The position numbers and the translations under genes are program-made. Of a DNA stretch of 64,000 nt, positions 1-11,308 are shown piece after piece; the first letter of the stretch is position 1, and the number at the start of each line of letters is the position of its first letter. The stretch is from Deroplatys truncata (Eukaryota > Arthropoda > Insecta > Mantodea > Mantidae), in the NCBI GenBank assembly GCA_030765065.1, contig CM060977.1:159598052-159662051 (forward strand). The letters are read 5' to 3'. The notes under the pieces were generated by a model. That model was given only the letters and a program-made list of their open reading frames with translations, made no database searches and was not told where the DNA came from.

Positions 1-879
1 TTCTTTTGTATCTTACTCAGATCGACGGGATCTGTAAGCTCGTGGTTATCGATTTCCGATCTTTTCGCGTCATCCAAATTGCTGAGAGCCTTCCACTTAT
101 TTGGGGAACACTTTCTTACTAGTAGAGAGAGCCGTTTTGTTGCTTCAGCAATCCAGAAGCAGCTAGTTGAGTGACACAGTTTCGGCGCCGAAAGACGAAA
201 TTAGTTGTTATTGCGCCACGAGTTCCCAACATTTAAGCCTTTAAGTGTTTGGAGAAGGTCCATGACTGGTTATCTGCCCTGACACTTGTGGAGTTGAACG
301 TCTGGCGGCGAGGAGCTGTTGAGCAGCAGGAGTAGTTTTTATTTTTCGTCTCATCTTAGTTGTATTAAATTTTTACCAACCATTCTTACATAATCGCCAT
401 CCGTTTTTGTTAGACCACCATTCGAAAGGAAGACTATTTACAAAAATATTTTTGAGCACCTTGGCCTGAAGGACTTTCTTATGATGGAGTTTCTAGATGC
501 CTCCAGAGATGAAGTACAAGAGTACAGTGTCTCTTTCCGAAATAAATATTCAATTTTGGGAATATTCCGGTTTGCTTCATTCTCACATCTTTTAAGATTC
601 TTAGTATTACAACTGCATCAGCGAAGACAGGTTGACTTCCCGTTCAGCTTCAATATCTTCATGGAGATATTAATGGTTTTCAATACCTGGTTTACCAGAG
701 AAAATCTGATTCCTTCCCCTGCAGCTTTGCAACCACCGTCTCTAAAGTCGCGATGTGCGCATGCCTGGAAACTGGCATAGAGCAGTTTGGCAGGCATCGG
801 GCACTGCATTAGCATAGGTGTGTGACTTCAGTCCGCTGTGCTCTAGTGCTCTGTAGGTTGCAATTGCATTGATATCTAT
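1..879. other. Unassigned left edge, possible untranslated or TE sequence
   Basis: No recognisable gene. The first 350 bases are more GC-rich than the rest of the window. A 99-codon open frame at 481-780 (plus) has no family resemblance I recognise and no convincing splice context, so I do not call it a gene. The segment ends at the target duplication of the hAT element. The sequence just left of that element and the sequence right of it, which reaches a GTGAGA donor-like site near 3650, would be continuous before the insertion and could be a transcribed leader. That is only a possibility. Confidence 0.3.
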
Positions 880-3605
880 TAAGGGTGACCAGATTTTCAG
901 ACACAAAAAGCAGGACCCATTAATAAAGTGGTCTGGTACCTTACTAGATCGGAGATTTTTTTGGGGGGGGCCTTCACTTTACTTAGGTTAGTGTAAATTA
1001 TCTATATACGTTGTAATGCATCATATTTTAACACTAATAAACCTGAAATACACTTGTTGGATAGTATTTTCTATGGTGAAAACATATGAATATAAAATAT
1101 TACTAGTGATATTTATTATACTGTTATTATTATCTACTATTAACACTAACAATTATTCCTACATAATGTTGAAAACAATGTAATGTCGCTGTTCTTTTAA
1201 GAAGTTAGTGAGATAGACTTTCATACTTTTCACTGCCATGAATTGCTTTTAACAATTTTCGGTTCCCAAGAAGCATATCATGGAACTGCACACAGTTATA
1301 ATTCAAATTACCTTTTGTGATTAACATATGTTTTAGAGTTTCTGGCTTTAGTCTGGATTTTTCATTTGTCCAGAAATTGTTCATAATTGAAAACATCCTT
1401 TCTCTCTCAAGCGCTTTTTGCACTTTGGAATGTACATTATTAGATCGTTTTCGAGATGAACCACCAAAGTTCGTATTTATGTTGTCTGCACGGAGTCCGA
1501 CTATTTTATTTTCAAGACGATAATCTCCAAGCTTCTTCAATACATATGAGGAAATAATATCAGCACCTTCCCCTAACTTTTCTTGAAAGTCAGAAGCTTT
1601 ACTTGAACACCATTGTTATAATCAAAATAACGAACCAGGAGGGGAAATAGTTTTGTGGACTTATGAATTTGAAGAGTCTGTGTACACAGTGACATAATTT
1701 GCTTTTTCCAAGTCCTTTACTCTTCTGACATGGCAAATGGTCTGATCACATTAGTCACGATAGCCTCACTCTTTGTCTTTGCACACGAATATTTGGGTTC
1801 AAAGCATTTCTGAACCAATTTAGTTGTGCAGTCTGTTGAACGAAGTGTTTGATTGTGTTGAACGGTGTGGAATACAAAAGTTCCTTCAGAAGCAGCCAAT
1901 TTCTGTTCAGTTAATCCAAATTCAGCTCCTTGAAAGCAAGTTGTAAGGGATGAGCTGGAAGTAGCAGCAGTGTCGGACAGCTTGTGCTTCTTTGTTTGGA
2001 CGCGTCATAAATTTTTCCGCCATTTGCTATTGAAAACAATGCTGAACACTTCATGCAGCATACATACTGTTAGATTTATCCTGCAGCTCAGTGTTTAATA
2101 CACATTTTCCTTTAACTTTCGGCATAATTACTGAAAGTTATACACTACAGTTTGTGCTGTTGTGTGTTCCTTTTGTGTTTTGTATCTGTGTTATACATCC
2201 AGCCAGTCACTTTACGTTGCTTGTCCCCTTGCTTAACGCACTCTTTGGTGCTCTTTTTTTTTCTCCTCTCTGGTTTGCTTACGTGGCATGTGCTTTGGCC
2301 TTACGCGGTGAGTGGTGGATTTCTGTCGCATTGCAGGGATAGCTCTGCCCGGCACAACTCATCCGGGTTGTGGAAGTTTTTTGTAATGGATTTAAGGAAC
2401 GTCTTTTGTGATTATTTGTGGATCGGCCTTATGTAAAGGTAGGATTTTTTTATCAGTTTATATCTTGGTAATGGTGAGTGAATTTTGGGGCGGAAAACGT
2501 AATGTGTGTTTTAAAACACGAATTCGTAAAGTGACTGGCTCTTGGAATTGTTCATATGTTTAGTGTGTTTTGGTTCTTTTCTAGCTGAGTTATATTTTCA
2601 GTACGTGATTTTCAGTGCATAGTTAGTTTAAAGTTACAGAAATTCTGTTATGTTAATTATGGGAGCAGTAATTGCAGTCAAAAAACCCTACCATGCTGAA
2701 TTTTGAAAAACTGAAAACCGTTGGGATGTAAAGTACATCTAGCTCTGCTGGACTTTGAAGCTTGCTGTTACTAGAAATTCATAAGAGTCTGTTTGGGTCT
2801 TGATCAACATACTTAGCAAGTCTTTGACTAGATAAACATAATTAAATATATTGGTCTGATGTTTATAGTGGCCTTGTTTTATAAAGTTTCTAAATTGATT
2901 TTGTTTGTTGAATTTTTGTTTTACTTAATTTTTGCTGTATTTAAAACTTGCCTTACTGCTCTGCTCAATTGGTTTTGGTTGGTTTACTATTTAAGCCATC
3001 TTTGTTTTACAGTTATTCTTTTAAGGTTGCTTTACAGTTCTGGTTATTAATGTTTGTTTATTATCATTAAAGTACCAAAAAAAACTTAAAAAAAAACTTA
3101 CCAATAGTAGTATATTTTTGAGAGTTCTGGTTTCCATCTTATTTTTCTCCCCTACGGCACTCGTTAGGGCTTCCCTTTTCGCTTGGCCGGGGTTCCCTAA
3201 CTCAGTCAAACCTTCTTAAGCGTCTGCATGGTTTCGCTGCCTTGCTCCAGTGTAATGTTTTGGGAATAACCAGCGAAACCATTGCAAGTTATCTTTCACC
3301 GCATACGGCCTACACAGTAAGTCGTTGAAAAACTTATACGGACCGGAAGTTTCACAATTTCAGTTTCAACAACTGTTTTTTTTATAAGGCTGCCAACTTA
3401 TACTATACACGCTAGTTTTTAATGGTACTATTTCCTTTATTTCGTAAAACTCATTTGCACAATGATGGAAAAATTGCACATTTTTCATTTCGCAGGATGG
3501 TTTTGAAATGCAGGATATTTGTGAGGTTTTAGAGTCTCTTCGCCGTCAGCAGGATAAGGTGTCAAAAAAGAGTATCCTGTGAAAAGCAGGACATCTGGTC
3601 ACCCT
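880..3605 (-). mobile_element. hAT-superfamily DNA transposon, degenerate, about 2.7 kb
   Basis: The ends are inverted: the left reads AAGGGTGACCAGAT and the right is its complement, ATCTGGTCACCCT. Both ends also carry an AGCAGGAC block just inside. The 8-bp direct repeat ATATCTAT flanks the element at 872-879 and 3606-3613, as expected of hAT integration. The minus strand between 1205 and about 2085 holds hAT transposase remnants. The interior from 2100 to 3500 has no coding match I can support. Stop codons and frame changes make the copy inactive. Confidence 0.85.
1205..2085 (-). pseudogene. hAT transposase remnant
   Basis: Read on the minus strand, three pieces appear in the usual order. 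First is a BED-type zinc-finger-like scrap near 2000-2080 (C-x2-C then an aliphatic/GG stretch). Next, 1717-1899 has EGTFVFHTVQHNQTLRSTDC and an FEPKYSCAKTKSEAIV motif. Last, 1205-1540 has GLRADNINTNFGG, the second-aspartate region of hAT transposases, and the C-terminal dimerisation block MNNFWTNEKSRLKPETLKHM with CVQFHDMLLGN. This resembles the zinc-finger/DUF4371-like hAT lineage. Frames are broken between the pieces. It lies inside the terminal inverted repeats of the surrounding element. Confidence 0.8.
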
Positions 3606-3613
3606 ATATCTAT

Positions 3614-3920
3614 GATGTTCTAAGTTAACGTTACGGAGCCTACTGAGCAAGGTGAGAAGCGGGGGCTTTCGATTTCGTTGTCGTTTCGAAATGAATGGGA
3701 AGTATTACACTTATTTATGGAAACTGACTGATTGGAAAAATGTTTAATTTGTCACAAAACCTTTTATCAATTGAAAAAAAAAATCAACCTAAAACGGTAC
3801 TATATAAATACATCCCCTAGCATTTTAAGCAAAGAAACAACAAACAAGGTTATGTACAGTCATCAGTGGTGATGGTGCGTCTTACCAGCATAGCAACCCA
3901 TTCCTCTTCTGTTATCATGT
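3614..3920. other. Intergenic or intronic spacer
   Basis: AT-rich non-coding sequence between the hAT target duplication and the first SINE. A donor-like AAG|GTGAGA occurs near 3650. No reading frame, RNA or repeat is recognised. Confidence 0.4.
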
Positions 3921-4194
3921 CGTCCTCCGTGGTCTAAGGATACCATGCTAGCCTCCAGTTCCCGAGGGTGCGGGTTTAAATCCGGCGGAGGACGATGGAT
4001 TTTTTTCGGGCGTAAAAATCCTTAGCAACGCTTCCTTCGGAAGGGAAGTAAACCAAACCGGTGGTGCCGTGTCGTAGATTTACGGCACGTAAAAGAACCT
4101 CAAGGCTGATAAAGAGGCCTCTGAGCAAAATTTCTGGTCTTTCACGCCCAATATAGAATAGGACGCTAAGAACCACAGCAGTTAAAGAGCGTCC
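3921..4194 (+). repeat. tRNA-derived SINE, copy S1
   Basis: The head folds as a tRNA: GTCCTCC at the start pairs with GGAGGAC about 70 bases later. An A-box-like TGGTCTAAGGA and a B box, GGTTTAAATCC, stand between them. The body that follows recurs in the other five copies, with markers such as CCTTCGGAAGGGAAGTAA, the GTGTCGTAGATTTA block, AAAGAGGCCTCTGAGC and a 3' end AGCAGTTAAAGAGCGTCC. It is transcribed by RNA polymerase III by family analogy and moved in trans by a LINE. This is among the most complete copies. Confidence 0.85.
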
Positions 4195-4967
4195 CTACCA
4201 TCTTCTCATCGGTCTTCCAGTATCTCTTTTCCCGTATGGTTGTTATTCGTATATCATTTGGGATATTGAATTTTGTCCATTCTCTGCAAATGTTTTCTCC
4301 ATCTTTCTCTGTATTGTTTTTTAGACAGCATGGCCTAAAAGTAGAACTTCTAACACAGTGCACACGAGCCAAAAGCTTTAGATTTATTGCACTAGTGCGG
4401 TAATCTTCAAAGTGACCAACTTTGGTTTCAAGTCCAATCACATGGCAATTACCCTTTGTATTTGCAAATGTTTAATAACTCGAGTTGATTTGATTAGGTT
4501 TCACTTTTCATTATGTCCTTTTACATGATTAATTTTTCATGCCGCTCGCATTATCTGTTAATACAAATCGTCATACTTCAATTTGTCGCAATTCGTTGTA
4601 CAGTTAACCAATACATTATTTTGGCAGCCGCCTGCTTTCTTTGATCTAAAAAATTATTCTTTTATCTAGTGTAACTTATATAAAGATTAAATGGCGGAAA
4701 CTGTGAATTCAGAAGAAACTGAAATGGAAGAGCCAGGTGAAATTACAGAAGCAGCAGAAAGAAAACACTAGAAATACTTACCCGAAAAATGATACAGCAT
4801 CTAATCGCTTCATTGGCTGGTGAAAGGCAAAACATGTTGAAAATACACCTGATCTTACTTTTTTAATGTCATTTCTCATGTTTCAAGAACGCATTTTAAA
4901 TATGATCTGTTAGTTTCAGTAATCAATATAATATTGATATTTTCAAATTCCAGAGCTGTCTAAAAAA
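4195..4967. other. Spacer with a doubtful first coding exon near 4691
   Basis: Mostly AT-rich and unassigned. An ATG at 4691 opens an acidic frame (MAETVNSEETEMEEP) that meets a CAG|GTGAAA donor-like site near 4736 and stops 26 codons after the ATG if unspliced. A pyrimidine-rich stretch and TAG lie just upstream near 4671. It could be a short 5' coding exon of the downstream galectin, but its phase does not join directly to the 25721 exon, so another exon would be needed between them. Confidence 0.2.
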
Positions 4968-5706
4968 TCTGATGTCTTACACTCACATGACTTTCTCTAC
5001 TCTTGTACAAACTATTTTTACAAACGCTTATTCTCCATCTACTTCATGTTAATCGAGATAAACATTTGCAGACTCTATCTTATTGCTAATTTTCTTGTAG
5101 ATGTAAGGGGAATATATATTTACAAGGGCAATATAGAAATACAGTAGCCTTTAAGCATAGACATATCTCTTAATAGCTGGTTGCTATGTGCAGCACTATT
5201 CTCTTTGCCACAGATTAATACTCTTTGCATATCCAAGACAAAAAAATGAATAACGAATTCCCATTTGAGAAAATAAGTATTGAAAAATTTAAGGGAATAA
5301 CAAGCAATATCTCGAAAATTGTTCACTCAACAAAACAAATGTATATGACATAAATTGTGTATTTTAACGCGATCTACATTTTTTGTGTAGTAAAATTTTG
5401 TCTATCTCTTATGGTTTACCAGTTATGCAAAAGTCGTTCACAATGAAGAATACTTTTGGAGACATTCCCAGAAAATTCAAGATATACATTTTATTTGTCA
5501 TGAAAATATGTTAAACATATGATATTTTAATCAAAATCGTTAGAGCCATTTTTGAGAAAATTAAAATTTTCGAAAAATGTTGCATGTAAAGGGTAATCTG
5601 TGGTGGGGGAATTTCCTTTAAAACCTTCGTGTCGCATCTCTGGAAGATAGTGAACCTAAATACCAAGTTTGGTGTTTATCCGACTGTTCGTTTCTGAGTT
5701 ATGTTG

Positions 5707-5742
<36 letters not shown>

Positions 5743-5876
5743 CATGTTTCCAAAAATGCTTTTCTTTTTTTTGGATTCAGGGGGTCTCAAAACATATATT
5801 TCCGGTGAAATCTCGGTATCGAATTTTTGGGTGGAATACAATACTTCCCCTACTTACTATACGTAGTAGAGAAAGT
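4968..5876 (+). repeat. U repeat, copy U1 (unclassified interspersed element)
   Basis: A near-complete member of a family with about ten copies here. The left end is TCTGATGT...CACATGACTTTCTCTACT and the right end ACTATACGTAGTAGAGAAAGT, so ACTTTCTCTACT and AGTAGAGAAAGT are a 12-bp perfect inverted pair near the termini. A long (CA)n run sits at 5709-5740. Short open frames on both strands are by-products of the repeat and show no protein family. Confidence 0.85.
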
Positions 5877-5989
5877 AAAATACAATATGCCACACGTGTT
5901 AAGTGGTTTTATTTTGCTCGTAGGATTGTGAAACTCGGTCTACGACCTTGATTTCGCAAACATTCCTACTCTCAAAATAAAACCTTACT

Positions 5990-6245
5990 TTTACCCCTTG
6001 TATCATAATCTACTATCATTTTGTCATTTATAGGACCAATGCCTAATTCCTCTCGGGTTTCTTAATTTTTTATTTTATTCGTTATTGTACATCCTTTAAT
6101 AGCTCTGAGGTATCTCATTTATGCCGCATTTATTTTATCTCATTCTTTCTTCTTTATAGTCCATGTCTAACAACCATACATTAGGGTTGGAATCGCCTGT
6201 ATTATGAAACTATGAGCTAGTTTTTCTATACCTAACCAACTAGGA
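5990..6245 (-). pseudogene. Non-LTR retrotransposon fragment, C-terminal to the RT domain
   Basis: The minus strand from about 6245 reads through KLAHSFIIQAIPTLMYGC, a stop, then TWTIKKKE, and later REELGIGPINDK. This order (PTLMYGC-x-TWT, KDKINAAEMR-like, RGCT..KI, EELGI) is typical of the thumb and tail of many arthropod non-LTR reverse transcriptases. It has several stops and is a dead 3' fragment only. The clade cannot be assigned from this piece. Confidence 0.55.
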
Positions 6246-7545
6246 TTTTTTAACGCATTGTGCAGGTTCCCGGATATATAGGCGCAATTCTGCCACAACC
6301 CGGTCATGCAAGTTGTCGACCCCATTAAACCGCTGCCCTCTCGTCGGAAAGAGGACCTACATACACACAAGGAAAGATGACTACTACAAGATCATATTTT
6401 TTTGATTAATGTATAAGACCATCTTTAACTACTATGGCGGCTTTGACTTTAGGAAGGAAGGGAGGAAGGGAGGGAGGGAGGGAAGGAAGGAAGAAAGAAA
6501 GGAAGATGGTTGCAACTACCTTACAGTAGAGCAATTCATCGCGATTCTTTACCACCTCGAATGGAGGGTTAAGGGTATGTTGGACGCTACTGGTAGGCGA
6601 AGAAGACTTGGATGGGATAAGTAAATTTCTCCTAAGGCGAGACAACTGAGATCTGAGATCCACACTTGCTGGTACCTTCATAAAAGACATACCAATTTGT
6701 GCAGCCATGTTGAGGTTATGATCTGTCTACAACAAGTTGCGATAATTATTGGTGGTAACTTTTGCTGCACAATTACGGGAATATGAATCTGAATCTGTAC
6801 CCTTTTGCGCCAGATTCACTAAAGGTAATTTGAGGTTGAGGCACAAAAGTATTGAAAACATTTCGTAGCCGAGCGCGGTCTATGACGTGGTTAATCATAT
6901 TTCGGTTCAGTTCAGCCCACATGTAAAAGAGCGTGCATTTTACTAGGTGAGTCAGCTGCCCCTATTTATTTTTGAATTTATGCAACGTGCTAAGCAACAT
7001 ATGTGACTTACGCCTTTCTTGAATTCCTTCTAAATGCTGATTTGCAAACACTTTATAGAGGAGGGATACATAACTCGGTGCAAGTGTTTTACGGGACAGA
7101 TTGCTATCGTCATCCCACCCTGACACTGGGAGCTTCAGTGGCACTTTAAGCTGATTTTACAAACTTTTGTTCTTTAGCATACATTGATACACACCTTTGA
7201 AAACGTCCCTGAAGGAACAACTTATCACATGCATCGGTTGACAAAGCTATTTGAAAACGAAATGGAAGATCTAGTATTGCGACGAATTGGATTTAAGCCG
7301 TCAGCCAACAAAGGTTCGTTGTACAGCCTTGTCAAAAAATTCTAAGCATTAGGTAGATAATTTCTCTTCTGTCACGAACTATGGCATATTTCAGTTCATA
7401 CAGTAATTGAAATGACTGATGCAGTTTATTTTAGTTAAAGTTACCAAAATGACCTCCAAACGCTGTATGAAGTTGCAAAAACCACGTAAAGATTCCAGGT
7501 GGGGTTGAGTTTTGCTATTATTAATTCGTATAGGAACCCCAACTT
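6246..7545. other. Unassigned sequence with a GGAA microsatellite
   Basis: A purine-rich (GGAA)n/(GGGA)n tract lies at about 6450-6506. The small open frames over and around it are artefacts of the repeat. From 6510 to 7545 I see no gene, RNA or repeat relationship I can support. Confidence 0.4.
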
Positions 7546-7546
7546 G

Positions 7547-7617
7547 CAATGTAGCATTGGCCGAATGGTATTTGCTTTACCACTGTGCCGCTTTAGTGCG
7601 GGTTCAAATCCGTCGTG
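7547..7617 (+). repeat. tRNA-like SINE head
   Basis: TGGCCGAATGG fits the A-box pattern and GGTTCAAATCC fits the B box at tRNA-like spacing, resembling a serine or leucine tRNA type. Acceptor-stem pairing is poor, so it is not a functional tRNA gene. It is best read as the head of a tRNA-derived SINE or a tRNA relic. Confidence 0.45.
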
Positions 7618-8282
7618 TTAAGTTGAAAGATTTTATTACGTTTTGTTTTATATCTTTTGTTTTATCTCTATAATTTAATATTATGATACAAAGAACATTT
7701 TTGATAACATTATAAATGTGTACAAAACAGAATAATCGCCATGTTTTTTCTACCGTAAAGAAGAAGAACCGCAAAGCCAAAATCATTTCCGGGCACGCAC
7801 GTGAAGAATGCAGATAGATTACACCGGGCATGTTACAACATGCAAGAAGATCTTTCCGGCAACGTACATAAATGTGCATTGATGAAGGGGGTCGTCATTT
7901 TGAACATTTACTTTGTTGATGAAATCCACGCTCTTTAACAATTTATTATTCTGCTTACCATGAACTTAGCACATTTACAAATCCTTTGTCAGTAGAAGAA
8001 GTGAAACATAAGGTTTAAACCATGAAACAAAAGCTGTTAGATTTAATATCGTCGATATGTGCCCAAAAGAAGCTAACTACGTGACACGGTTTACAACACC
8101 AGATAGGTACAGATTATTATCGTAAGCATGATACACAATTATCTGATTGTAATTCTTGTGTCTTTGGCTCACAGGAGAGCCAATAACAAAAATAAATAGA
8201 TTAGTATACTAAAATACAGAAAATAAACGCAAGGAGAAAGAAAAAAATAACCCAAACATTTTGATGTTTGTATTAGATTCGA
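7618..8282. other. Unassigned AT-rich spacer
   Basis: Sequence between two tRNA-like heads. It may include the body of the SINE that starts at 7547. No coding evidence. Confidence 0.35.
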
Positions 8283-8352
8283 ACTTCCGAAGCTAACCGT
8301 TGCTTTACCACATCCCGGCACTAATCCGCTCGGCCAGAACGCATGTGTTGTC
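8283..8352 (-). repeat. tRNA-like SINE head, minus strand
   Basis: On the minus strand, TGGCCGAGCGG is a full A-box match and AGTTCGAATCT a B-box match, separated by a type-II-like variable region. Stems are imperfect, so this is likely a SINE head from the same serine/leucine-type source as the one at 7547, in the opposite orientation. Confidence 0.45.
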
Positions 8353-9120
8353 TCTCGCTCTTCGGTAAAACACACCTCTATCTCCTTGCAAGCATTATAT
8401 CCATGAAAAGCCTCTTTTTAAAACCTTTCGCGGCTCCTTGGCTCATTCAGGCCTTCAATCCTTAATGATGGTTGTGTATAGTATCGAATAGGACAGGGCT
8501 ACAATAACAGTTTGATAAAAGGGTCAATGTTTTCACATTAGTCTATAAAATGCGGGTCGCATAGATACGAATACCTAGGGTCAGCTGACTCACCTGGTAT
8601 ATCACATTTAGTCCTACCGACTGCCCCATGCTGTAGTCGTGATCTGTGGGTGAAATAAAACAATTTTATGTGTATTACTGTTTAATTGCAACTTACAGCT
8701 ATACACTGTTACAGTCATTTTGTAGGTTACAACTCATTTGGCAGCCACTCACGTTGCCAATCCAGCTCTACAACATATACAAATCGCAATATTAACAAGT
8801 ATGCTTTAATAGGTTCCTGAATGCTTCCAGCCATCAGAAACGATCCATATTAATCACAAAATTCCTCAAATTAATTTAATAGAACATTTAGATGTTATTA
8901 TACACATAAATCAGATGGCGAACTCAAGAAAATTACAGCAGGAAGCTTATTTTAAAGTCTAACGTTACAAGTTTCCACCTAGGTGGCGTGAAATCCGCAC
9001 GAAGATGTTGCAAACCATACCGAATTGTTAACAAACTCCAGGTTAACTACACTACGGTTACCTTGCGTTCGTAATACGAGGTAAACCTTTAACCAACAGT
9101 TAGTAATAACTACAAGTTAC
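8353..9120. other. Unassigned spacer left of the Harbinger-like element
   Basis: No gene seen. The last 150 bases repeat the vocabulary of the neighbouring element (CGTAATACGAGGTAAACC, a GGTTAAC motif). They could be subterminal repeats of an older related insertion. Confidence 0.35.
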
Positions 9121-10324
9121 GGCCTGTATTACGATCTCCGGTTAAGGTTTGGGGTAAGATTTACCTGAGAGTTACGTACTGCGACTGTATTACAATCTTT
9201 GGTTAAGGGCTACCCGGGGGTTATTTTTGGAGGTAAACTAACCACCACCTCAAGTGGTGGATAAAGATGATACCTTGGAGTTAACTCGTATTTCCGAATG
9301 AAACATGGCGTACCACCGGCAGAGATTGATTATTGAGAGTGATTCAGAATATATTTTCAAGTTTTTGGAAATGTTATCTATACATTAGAATAGTTCACTC
9401 CAACACCCAGTCTTAAATATTACTGTCAGGGCGTAAGGAACTAACCATTGTGCTTGGATTGTTTTTGGAAGGCCAAACATTTTAGGTTAAAGGACAAGCA
9501 GTGTGGGCAAAGGTAAACGTATTTTGCGTGTTAGTTTATATTTAGGTTGGTTTTTAAAATTGTCGAATGGCTTTCCACGTTAGTTTTAAGTGATATTCAT
9601 GAAATGTTTGCGTCAAAAGACTATGGTTTTCGGTTATTAAAGTGATATTCGTAAAACTTTTACGTCAAAAACACTATTTTAACGAAACTTTGAAGTGTGT
9701 TTTCCAAATATAATAACCAAGGAACGGTATTAGAAAGATGCAACAAACTTAAGAATATTGTGTTGAACTTAAATGTCAGGCAACATGTGTAAATCCGAAT
9801 CAACATTAGAACCATCGATGTTGCTTTTCTATAAATATAATAGCTTTCGCGAACGGAAAAGCTAATAAAAAGGTAATTATAACTATTGTTTACGGTATCC
9901 TATTGTAGCTCAGTAATCCAATAACGTACTAGAACCGCATCTTGTGTGCTCAATGACATGTATATAAATTACATTTTAGGTTATGTTCATGTCAAAATTC
10001 TCTAAAAAAATCTCCAAAACCGTTCACAATCTATAATAATCTGTCCGCTCGCCTTGTTACTAATGACCAATAATGACGCTATAATGTTGCAGATTACCAC
10101 GAGATAGCGTTGTATAAACGTGAAATCACTCAGAAAACTATTGCCAAGGAGAAATACATATCTCTTTGGTGTTGCCAACTTCTCGCCCAGCATCATAAAC
10201 CTTAGGGTTACTAACCATCGGTTGATATGCGTTTGTAATACGCGGCAATGCACCTAACCTTCAGGTAGCGATAACTGATAGGTTACAAACCATGACTTTT
10301 AACCGGAGATCGTAATACAGGCCG
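9121..10324. mobile_element. PIF/Harbinger-like transposon, apparently non-autonomous
   Basis: A 26-base perfect inverted repeat forms the ends. The left end begins CGGCCTGTATTACGATCTCC and the right is its exact complement, ending at 10324. Each end is flanked by TTA (9118-9120 and 10325-10327), the three-base target duplication typical of PIF/Harbinger. Diverged second copies of the same motif lie inside each end (about 9182 and 10339, the latter just outside). A short frame starting MAYHRQRLIIESDSEY near 9304 is interrupted and may be a scrap of an ancestral protein. No transposase catalytic region is seen in 1.2 kb. Confidence 0.75.
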
Positions 10325-10327
10325 TTA

Positions 10328-11044
10328 GAAAGCCTCAGCTTTTAACCGGAGATTGTAATGCAAGCGCTAAATCATGTTTTTGCAATAGCCTGGCTTGGTG
10401 ACTCACTTTCAGCCATTACATTTACTTACTCCAGTGACCAAGCATTGTGAATCCATCAGAAACAAACCAGAGCTTAAGACGTGAGATAATACAGAGCATG
10501 GAAATATTTGTTATTTCACGAAGATTCGTGTTCTTAAATAGAGAGCATTGATTCCTTTACATCTCTGCATTTCATAAAATACTTCCTTGATTTTTTGTTA
10601 AATTTTAATTGTGTCTAATATAACTTTGTATTAAACATGTATATACTAATGTGTGACGGTGGTTAGTAGAGAGGTTTAATCCACAAACTTACTATGTTTC
10701 CGAGTGTTATGACTAATTACTTATATGAAAAAGTACATATGTTGCATTATCAAGATAAAAACATTACTGCTAATTGGAAAATGTCAAACAGGTACAACTT
10801 CGGAATTAGCAGACAATGCAAAATTGGTTACATGCGTTTATACACAAACAACTTTTAATAAGAACATGATTCAGTGAACAAGATATCGCTTTTACAATTT
10901 TTTATAAAACGAGTATCGAATATCGTTGACCAGAAATCAGTATCGGTATCGAGAAATAGTGGTATCGCCCCATCTATAGGCAACATATTTTATTTTCATT
11001 TTTTTTCTGAAAGGTAGAGTTGCATGAACGATTTCATTATGCAA
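10328..11044. other. Unassigned sequence right of the Harbinger-like element
   Basis: The first 45 bases are another inverted copy of the Harbinger subterminal motif (TTTTAACCGGAGATTGTAAT). The rest is AT-rich. The stretch near 10900-10980 has repeated TATCG units but no gene. Confidence 0.35.
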
Positions 11045-11308
11045 AAGGTTTCTTTTTTATTTCCACAACTGTCAACATTGTCAACAATTACATACAGATG
11101 CATATTAGGGTTATAGTTTACAAAATAAATAAATAAATAAATAAATAAATGAAAACTAAATACTAAACAACGATAAACACAATTTTGCGTGGATGCGTCG
11201 GATAATAAACTATTATAACAACATAATAAATGATACAGAAGCGTACATAATTGATTATTACACTAAGATATATGATTAATAAAGAAATATATTTTAATTT
11301 AAAAAAAA

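Noticed and set aside
481..780. 99-codon frame as a first coding exon
   Set aside because: No family signature, no Kozak or splice evidence, and the frame closes before any good donor.
2091..2436. Hydrophobic open frames of 83 and 94 codons
   Set aside because: They lie inside the hAT element on the strand opposite its transposase and overlap each other in different frames; composition reflects T-rich DNA.
5656..5866. Open frames with poly-VC or poly-HT stretches
   Set aside because: They are translations of the (CA)n tract in the U repeat; the same pseudo-peptide recurs wherever the repeat does.
7547..8352. Functional tRNA genes
   Set aside because: A and B boxes are present, but acceptor and anticodon stems do not pair properly; these are SINE heads or relics.
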